From the NCBI RefSeq assembly GCF_001584615.1, contig NZ_LQQC01000001.1, positions 1 through 64,000 of the forward strand: a stretch of 64,000 nucleotides of DNA. The letters run 5' to 3'. The notes below the pieces were generated by a model. It made no database searches and had not been told where the DNA came from. It saw nothing but the letters and a program-made list of their open reading frames with translations. Below are positions 60,112-64,000 of this stretch, one piece after another. How positions within the stretch are numbered: position 1 is the stretch's first letter; every line of letters begins with the position of its first letter. The translations under genes were made by a program, and so were the position numbers. Origin of the DNA: Brevibacterium ravenspurgense (GTDB taxonomy: Bacteria; Actinomycetota; Actinomycetes; Actinomycetales; Brevibacteriaceae).

Positions 60112-61212
60112 TCACCCGGCAACAGACCCGAACAGCAGACCCAGCGCGTAGGTGATGGCGGCTGCACCCAGGCCGATTGCCAACTGGCGAAGAGCGCGCG
60201 GCAGCGGGGCTTTGCCGGAGAGCACGCCGACGACACCTCCCGTGAACAGCAGCGCCATGCTCACCAGCACGGCCGCGATCAGCAGCGGCAGGGTGCCGTC
60301 GAGTCCGAAGAAGTAGGGAACGATCGGGATGACGGCACCAGCGCTGAAGAACAGGAACGAGCTCACGGCCGCTCCGAGACCAGACCCGGTGCCTTCGTGT
60401 TTGACCCGCGCAATCGAGTTCGGCAGGAAAGTGGCGCCACGGGGAGTGCGCGCCCTGCCGATGGCGGTGCGGGCAGCGAGCTCCGCCTCGTCCTCCTCCA
60501 TGCCGCGGGCCTGGAAGACCAAGGCGAGCTCATTGGCGTTGATGTCGAGGTCCTGCAGGATCGTGTCAGCATCGGGTTCGGGGTTCGAGGCGTCGATCAG
60601 CTCGTGCTGGGAGCGCACCGAAATGTATTCCCCGGCACCCATCGACAGGGCACCGGCCAGGAGCCCGGAGATTCCCGTCAGAAGCACCTGTCCGCTGGTC
60701 AGACCGGCAGCGCCGACACCCATGACGAGTGCGAGGTTGGAAACAAGGCCGTCGTTGGCGCCGAAGACCGCGGCGCGGAAGTTGCCGGACATGTCAGACC
60801 GGCTCTTGGTGGCCAGCGCGCGCACGACTTCCGCGTGGACGCGTTCGTCGGCGGCCATCTGCTCGGTTGCGTACTCATCGACGATGTACGGGGAGCTGCT
60901 TTCAGCCTGCTGGGCCAGCGCCAGCACGAAGATCGAGCCGAACATGCGCGCGAACATGGCCAGAATGACCACGCCGAGGTCGGGTCGGCCCGGTTTGTCA
61001 GCGTGATGGCCCAGGAGTGTGCGCCAGTGCTGCTGGTGACGACGTTCGGCGTTGGCGATCGCCAAGAGGATTCGGCGTTCGTCGCCGGTCTTCTTCATGG
61101 CGAGGCTGCGGTAGACCCGCTCCTCAACGAGTTCGTTCGCCAGGTAGCGGCGCCACTGCCTGATGAGGCGCGGGTCGTCAGTCGCGGGAGTCGCAGGAGA
61201 ATTCTGTTCCAC
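60112..61212 (-). CDS. Ferritin-like domain fused to VIT1/CCC1-type iron/manganese transporter
   Basis: The 366-aa protein has two parts. Residues ~10-145 are a ferritin/rubrerythrin-type helical domain with diiron ligands (ANELVEERVYRSLA, AERRHQQHW, ADERVHAEVVRAL). Residues ~150-360 are the VIT1/CCC1 membrane domain with conserved AAVFGANDGLVSNLALVMGV, MGAGEYISVRSQHEL and FFSAGAVIPIVPYFF. The fusion (MbfA-like) exports Fe2+ or Mn2+ out of the cytoplasm, with the ferritin domain sensing or presenting iron. It is a single gene; no Fur-box could be seen with confidence upstream. Confidence 0.9.
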   Translation of the reverse strand: MEQNSPATPATDDPRLIRQWRRYLANELVEERVYRSLAMKKTGDERRILLAIANAERRHQQHWRTLLGHHADKPGRPDLGVVILAMFARMFGSIFVLALAQQAESSSPYIVDEYATEQMAADERVHAEVVRALATKSRSDMSGNFRAAVFGANDGLVSNLALVMGVGAAGLTSGQVLLTGISGLLAGALSMGAGEYISVRSQHELIDASNPEPDADTILQDLDINANELALVFQARGMEEDEAELAARTAIGRARTPRGATFLPNSIARVKHEGTGSGLGAAVSSFLFFSAGAVIPIVPYFFGLDGTLPLLIAAVLVSMALLFTGGVVGVLSGKAPLPRALRQLAIGLGAAAITYALGLLFGSVAG

Positions 61213-61436
61213 ACCGGCAATCGTAGGAGAGCGCTGTGCCGCAGTTTTTCTTAGCGCGGCTTAACCTCGCGAGTGCCGGCGGTTCTGAGGTTCCGCCGAT
61301 TGCGGGTGCCCGGACAGTTTCATACTTTCGGCTGATGTCCGCACTCAGGGTGGCCTGGAAAACTGGAAGTATCATCGCTCGGTCTGGCTTCTGTTCTGGC
61401 CAGGGCGTACGAGCACTGCACACAAGGAAAAGGTCA

Positions 61437-61892
61437 ATGTCACCCAAGAGGCTGTTTTCGATTCTCGCCATTGCCGAGGCGGTCACGTGGACCATGCTGA
61501 TCATCGGCATGGTGCTCAAGTACGGCACCCAGACCACTGAACTGGGCGTGCGGATCGGCGGAGGCGTCCACGGTTTTGTGTTCCTCGCCTACTGCGTTGT
61601 CACGGTTCTCGTGGCGACTTCGGAGCGTTGGGGCAAGGCTCGCGGTCTGCTGGGGCTCGGTTCGGCCATCATTCCCTACGCCACCATCCCGTTTGAGATT
61701 TGGGCGCGCCGCAAGGGTCTGCTGCCCGAAAGCTGGAGCCTGGGTGAGCAGCGGCAGCCGGCCAATCCGTTTGAGCGGCTGTGCCTGTGGGCTCTGAAGA
61801 ACCCGGTGCTGGCTGTCATCGTGGGCATTGTGCTGGTTTCGGCTCTGTTCGCCTTCCTGTTGTTCTTGGGTCCGCCGGTCCCGCAGAGCTGA
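61437..61892 (+). CDS. DUF3817 integral membrane protein
   Basis: This 151-aa protein has four helices: RLFSILAIAEAVTWTMLIIGMVLKY, GVHGFVFLAYCVVTVLVA, LLGLGSAIIPYATIPFEIW and LAVIVGIVLVSALFAFLLFL. The IAEAxTW... and GxxHGxxFL elements are typical of DUF3817. ATG 61437 has AAGGAAAAGG upstream. Function unknown. It is divergent from the VIT1 gene. Confidence 0.75.
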   Translation: MSPKRLFSILAIAEAVTWTMLIIGMVLKYGTQTTELGVRIGGGVHGFVFLAYCVVTVLVATSERWGKARGLLGLGSAIIPYATIPFEIWARRKGLLPESWSLGEQRQPANPFERLCLWALKNPVLAVIVGIVLVSALFAFLLFLGPPVPQS

Positions 61893-61990
61893 CTGCGGGC
61901 CCGATTGTCGGGCAGACTGTCGGACTGAGCGCACGAGGTGGAGCCCGGTTCGGGCTGGTTGAATGCCCGGGTTTGTGGTTGGCTTGATCT

Positions 61991-63484
61991 ATGGGAGACG
62001 CAGTATCACGGGAGCGCTACACCCCGCGTGAGCGAACTGACTACCGTCGTGAGCTCAACGACGACCTAGAGACCTTTGACGCCTATCTGCAGCAGGCGGA
62101 GTTCGTCAGCCGCGGCACTATAGGCATGGAGCTTGAGCTCAACCTGGTCGATGAGCAGATGGCGCCGGCTCCTGTAAACCTCGATGTTCTCAAGACTCTT
62201 GACGATGCTGATTTCCAAAGTGAGATCGGATCGTTCAACTTCGAAATGAACCATCCGGTTCTCTCGGTTGAGGGCGATGGTCTGCGGGAACTTGAGGACG
62301 GTTTGCGCGAACGCCTCGATCGCGCCGCCGCTGCCGCCGTACAGCACAACTCTTCGGTCGCGATGATAGGCACTCTGCCGACGCTGACCGAGCAGTTCTT
62401 GGAAAGCCCCGAGTGGATCACTCCGGAGAATCGCTATAAAGCACTGAGCAACGCTGTCATGGACAGTCGCGGCGAACTGGTCACGATCGACCTTGCGGAC
62501 CGCGAAGTGCTCAACCACGATTTCGAAGACATTGCCCCGGAGTCTTCGTGCACCTCTATGCAGCTTCACCTGCAGGTTTCGCCGGAGCGCTTTGCTGAGG
62601 CGTGGAACGCTTCGCAGGCGATTGCCGGTGTGCAGGCGGCACTGAGCGCGAACTCACCGCTGTTCTTGGGCCGGAAGGTGTGGCACGAAAGCCGCATCCC
62701 GGTGTTCGCCCAGGCAATTGAAACCCGTCCGCCGGAACTCATCGCCCAGGGTGTGCGGCCGCGCGTGTGGTTCGGCGAACGCTGGATCACCAGCATCTTC
62801 GACCTGTTCGAAGAAAATGTCCGCTACTTCCCGGCTCTTCTGCCGGAATCGCGCGAAGAATCGGGTTCGCCGATTATGCGCGGCGAAGCTCCCGCCCTGC
62901 ACTACCTCAATCTGCACAACGGAACGGTGTGGCGCTGGAACAGGCCCATCTACGCACCAAGTTCTGACGGCTTGGCGCACGTGCGCGTAGAGAACCGTCT
63001 GCTTCCGGCCGGTCCGACCGTGGTCGACATGGTTGCGGATGCCGCGCTGTACTACGGTCTGGTCAAGTTCTTGGGAGAACAGACCCGCCCCGTGTGGTCG
63101 CGCCTTCCCTTTAAGACGGCAGAGAAGAACTTCATGACGGCTGCGCGCTCTGGGCTCTACGCCCGGCAGGAATGGCCGACTCTCGGTGCAATTGACGTTG
63201 CCAAGCTTGTGCACGAGCATCTGGTGCCGCAGGCACGTCGCGGTCTCGAGAAGCTGGGCGTGAACGAAAAGCTCATCGACCGCTATATGGGAATCATCGA
63301 CGGTCGAGCTGTTGGTCGGCAGAACGGTGCGCTGTGGCAGCTGCGAACTTTGAGCAACATCAGGCCGAAGAAAGCTGCGCCCGGCAGCCCCGAACGTCAG
63401 AAAGCTTTGGCGCTTATGCTCGAGCAGTACATGGAGAACCAGGCAAAAGGTGAGCCAGTCCACACATGGAAGATCGGCGAATAA
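61991..63484 (+). CDS. Glutamate-cysteine ligase, GCS2 type
   Basis: This 497-aa carboxylate-amine ligase has RGTIGMELELNLVDEQ (the family's ELE motif), IGSFNFEMNHPVLSVEG, SCTSMQLHLQVSPERFAEAWN, GERWITSIFDLF and VENRLLPAGPTVVDMVADAALYYGL. GCS2 enzymes join glutamate and cysteine (or related amines). Actinobacteria rely on mycothiol, so the product may feed ergothioneine or another gamma-glutamyl route; that is inference. There is no clear ribosome site; the ATG at 61991 follows TTGATCT. It is the last protein gene before the rRNA operon. Confidence 0.88.
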   Translation: MGDAVSRERYTPRERTDYRRELNDDLETFDAYLQQAEFVSRGTIGMELELNLVDEQMAPAPVNLDVLKTLDDADFQSEIGSFNFEMNHPVLSVEGDGLRELEDGLRERLDRAAAAAVQHNSSVAMIGTLPTLTEQFLESPEWITPENRYKALSNAVMDSRGELVTIDLADREVLNHDFEDIAPESSCTSMQLHLQVSPERFAEAWNASQAIAGVQAALSANSPLFLGRKVWHESRIPVFAQAIETRPPELIAQGVRPRVWFGERWITSIFDLFEENVRYFPALLPESREESGSPIMRGEAPALHYLNLHNGTVWRWNRPIYAPSSDGLAHVRVENRLLPAGPTVVDMVADAALYYGLVKFLGEQTRPVWSRLPFKTAEKNFMTAARSGLYARQEWPTLGAIDVAKLVHEHLVPQARRGLEKLGVNEKLIDRYMGIIDGRAVGRQNGALWQLRTLSNIRPKKAAPGSPERQKALALMLEQYMENQAKGEPVHTWKIGE

Positions 63485-63515
63485 GCCGTACTGCACCTCG
63501 GTGCGAGTCCGCTTG

Positions 63516-63535
63516 TTCCGCGAGAACTCGCGGAA
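63516..63535 (+). terminator. Hairpin after the glutamate-cysteine ligase gene
   Basis: TTCCGCGAG and CTCGCGGAA form a tight stem, preceded by GCACC-tc-GGTGC at 63493-63504. It is likely the terminator separating the ligase gene from the rRNA promoter. Confidence 0.65.
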
Positions 63536-63546
63536 TTTGAGCCGTA

Positions 63547-63598
63547 GAAAAATATTTTCGCCGCGGAGTTGCATCCTGCTCTGAAGTGTGTGTAAAGT
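63547..63598 (+). promoter_or_regulatory. rRNA operon promoter with UP-like AT tract
   Basis: AAAAATATTTT (63549-63559) lies just upstream of TTGCAT (-35, 63569-63574), an 18-nt spacer and TAAAGT (-10, 63593-63598). The AT tract is at the right place for an UP element. The 16S gene starts ~380 nt downstream. Assigned from sequence resemblance only. Confidence 0.6.
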
Positions 63599-63800
63599 AG
63601 TCCTCGTTGCTCGGACGGAAAACACCGAAGCGAGCGGGCCCCAGGCCGAAGATCAGATCTTCCAAATGGCGCGGCCCCGCTTCCACTGGAACCGAAGTTC
63701 TAGCAGCAGAATCAATCTGATTCGCATAGTCCGTTAGGGCTGTGAACTTTCACCTTTGATGAAGTGCTCACGGTTGTGGGTGTGGATTTTTTTGTGTGTC

Positions 63801-63821
63801 TGTTCTTTGTCAACTCAATAG
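63801..63821 (+). promoter_or_regulatory. boxA-like antitermination site in the rRNA leader
   Basis: TGTTCTTTGTCAACTCAATA matches the boxA-type leader word found before 16S genes in Gram-positive bacteria. It is in a T/G-rich leader (63750-63975) that has no other gene and should hold the 5' arm of the 16S processing stem. Confidence 0.5.
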
Positions 63822-63975
63822 CGTGTTTGTTTGTTTCGTGGTGCCAGATTTTTTGTTTCTGGCCATGGAATTTTTTGATTTGTAGCAGGATGATGCTGGC
63901 AGCACTTGGTGTTGTTGGTGTTGTTTTTGTTCTTGTCAGTTTTCTTTTGGTTGGGATCTTATCTTTCTTTTTGTT

Positions 63976-64000
63976 TTTAGTGGAGAGTTTGATCCTGGCT
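63976..64000 (+). rRNA. 16S ribosomal RNA, 5' end only
   Basis: The window ends in TTTAGTGGAGAGTTTGATCCTGGCT, where AGAGTTTGATCCTGGCT is the universal 16S 5' primer site. The gene continues past the right edge. The mature 5' end is near 63976-63980. Confidence 0.95.

Noticed and set aside
63610-63740. A second tRNA in the rRNA leader
   Set aside because: No acceptor/T-arm pairing with a TTCGA/TTCAA loop was found; the sequence is a leader between the promoter and the 16S gene.

Overview
The window is high-G+C Actinomycetia (actinobacterial) DNA. The clearest markers are the CrgA, class E sortase, PknA/PknB, PbpA, RodA, PstP and FHA-domain cell-division block that lies near oriC in this class, a mycoredoxin, a meso-diaminopimelate dehydrogenase, a CopD-CtaG fusion and GTG/ATG starts coupled through ATGA or GTGA overlaps. 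A Micrococcales-type genome (perhaps Brevibacteriaceae-like) is my best guess, but the genus is not established from sequence alone. The window ends in the first bases of a 16S rRNA gene.

Layout. 1-2.5 kb is visibly AT-richer: the edge of a polysaccharide locus with a Wzx-like flippase, a truncated downstream gene and a frameshifted upstream remnant. 2.5-15.7 kb is the division and wall-growth block. crgA and a YczE-like membrane gene run leftward, and sortase E, a small membrane protein and a PabA/TrpG glutaminase run rightward. They face the seven-gene, overlap-coupled operon fhaA-fhaB-pstP-rodA-pbpA-pknA-pknB. 15.7-16.7 kb has no protein genes; it holds a G-quadruplex-like G-run array, tRNA-Leu(CAG) with a strong terminator, and three copies of a ~115-bp palindromic repeat. 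16.7-20.1 kb is a thiol/metal group: a CsoR-family repressor lacking the copper-ligand histidine, its putative operator, a Cys-rich mini-protein, mycoredoxin and CopD-CtaG.

20.3-33.9 kb is mostly metabolic: an MHS transporter with 3-hydroxybutyrate dehydrogenase, LysR and 3-hydroxyisobutyrate dehydrogenase, YggS, a MalY/PatB lyase, a secreted HNH lipoprotein, an FAH-family hydrolase, DedA, Ddh, a histidine-phosphatase-like protein and a thioredoxin-NHL protein. 33.86-34.66 kb is an insertion-like segment: an Abi (AbiD/AbiF, Abi_2) defence gene that seems to have lost two internal blocks in frame, preceded by a C-rich/G-rich hairpin and flanked by two 76-bp direct repeats. One of those repeats contains the 3' end of the next gene. 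34.6-39.0 kb is an unusual three-gene leftward unit: an LPXTG surface protein, an ABC-ATPase-like protein that has lost Walker A and Walker B, and an exported protein.

39.2-49.1 kb carries dcd, a conserved unknown, the complete Mrp cation/proton antiporter operon (mrpA with fused B domain, then C-D-E-F-G), an HpcH/HpaI aldolase and an isochorismatase-like protein without the usual cysteine. 49.2-52.5 kb is a glycine-betaine/proline-type ABC importer; with Mrp it suggests osmotic and salt adaptation. 52.7-55.4 kb is a copper/iron export-face unit (membrane protein, PCuAC lipoprotein with a structured leader, Tat-exported DyP peroxidase), followed by a type I dehydroquinate dehydratase. 56.3-57.05 kb is a tandem array of elements related to the dispersed repeat. 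The right end has an Fe-S/HdrB-like membrane protein, a ferritin-VIT1 fusion, small membrane proteins, a GCS2-type glutamate-cysteine ligase and an rRNA promoter and leader.

The best candidates for something undescribed are the GTTAGC/TTTAGC palindromic repeat family (three copies near the tRNA, one inverted at 31.7 kb, a four-unit array at 56.3 kb), the direct-repeat-flanked, internally deleted Abi cassette, and the surface-protein/dead-ABC/exported-protein operon.
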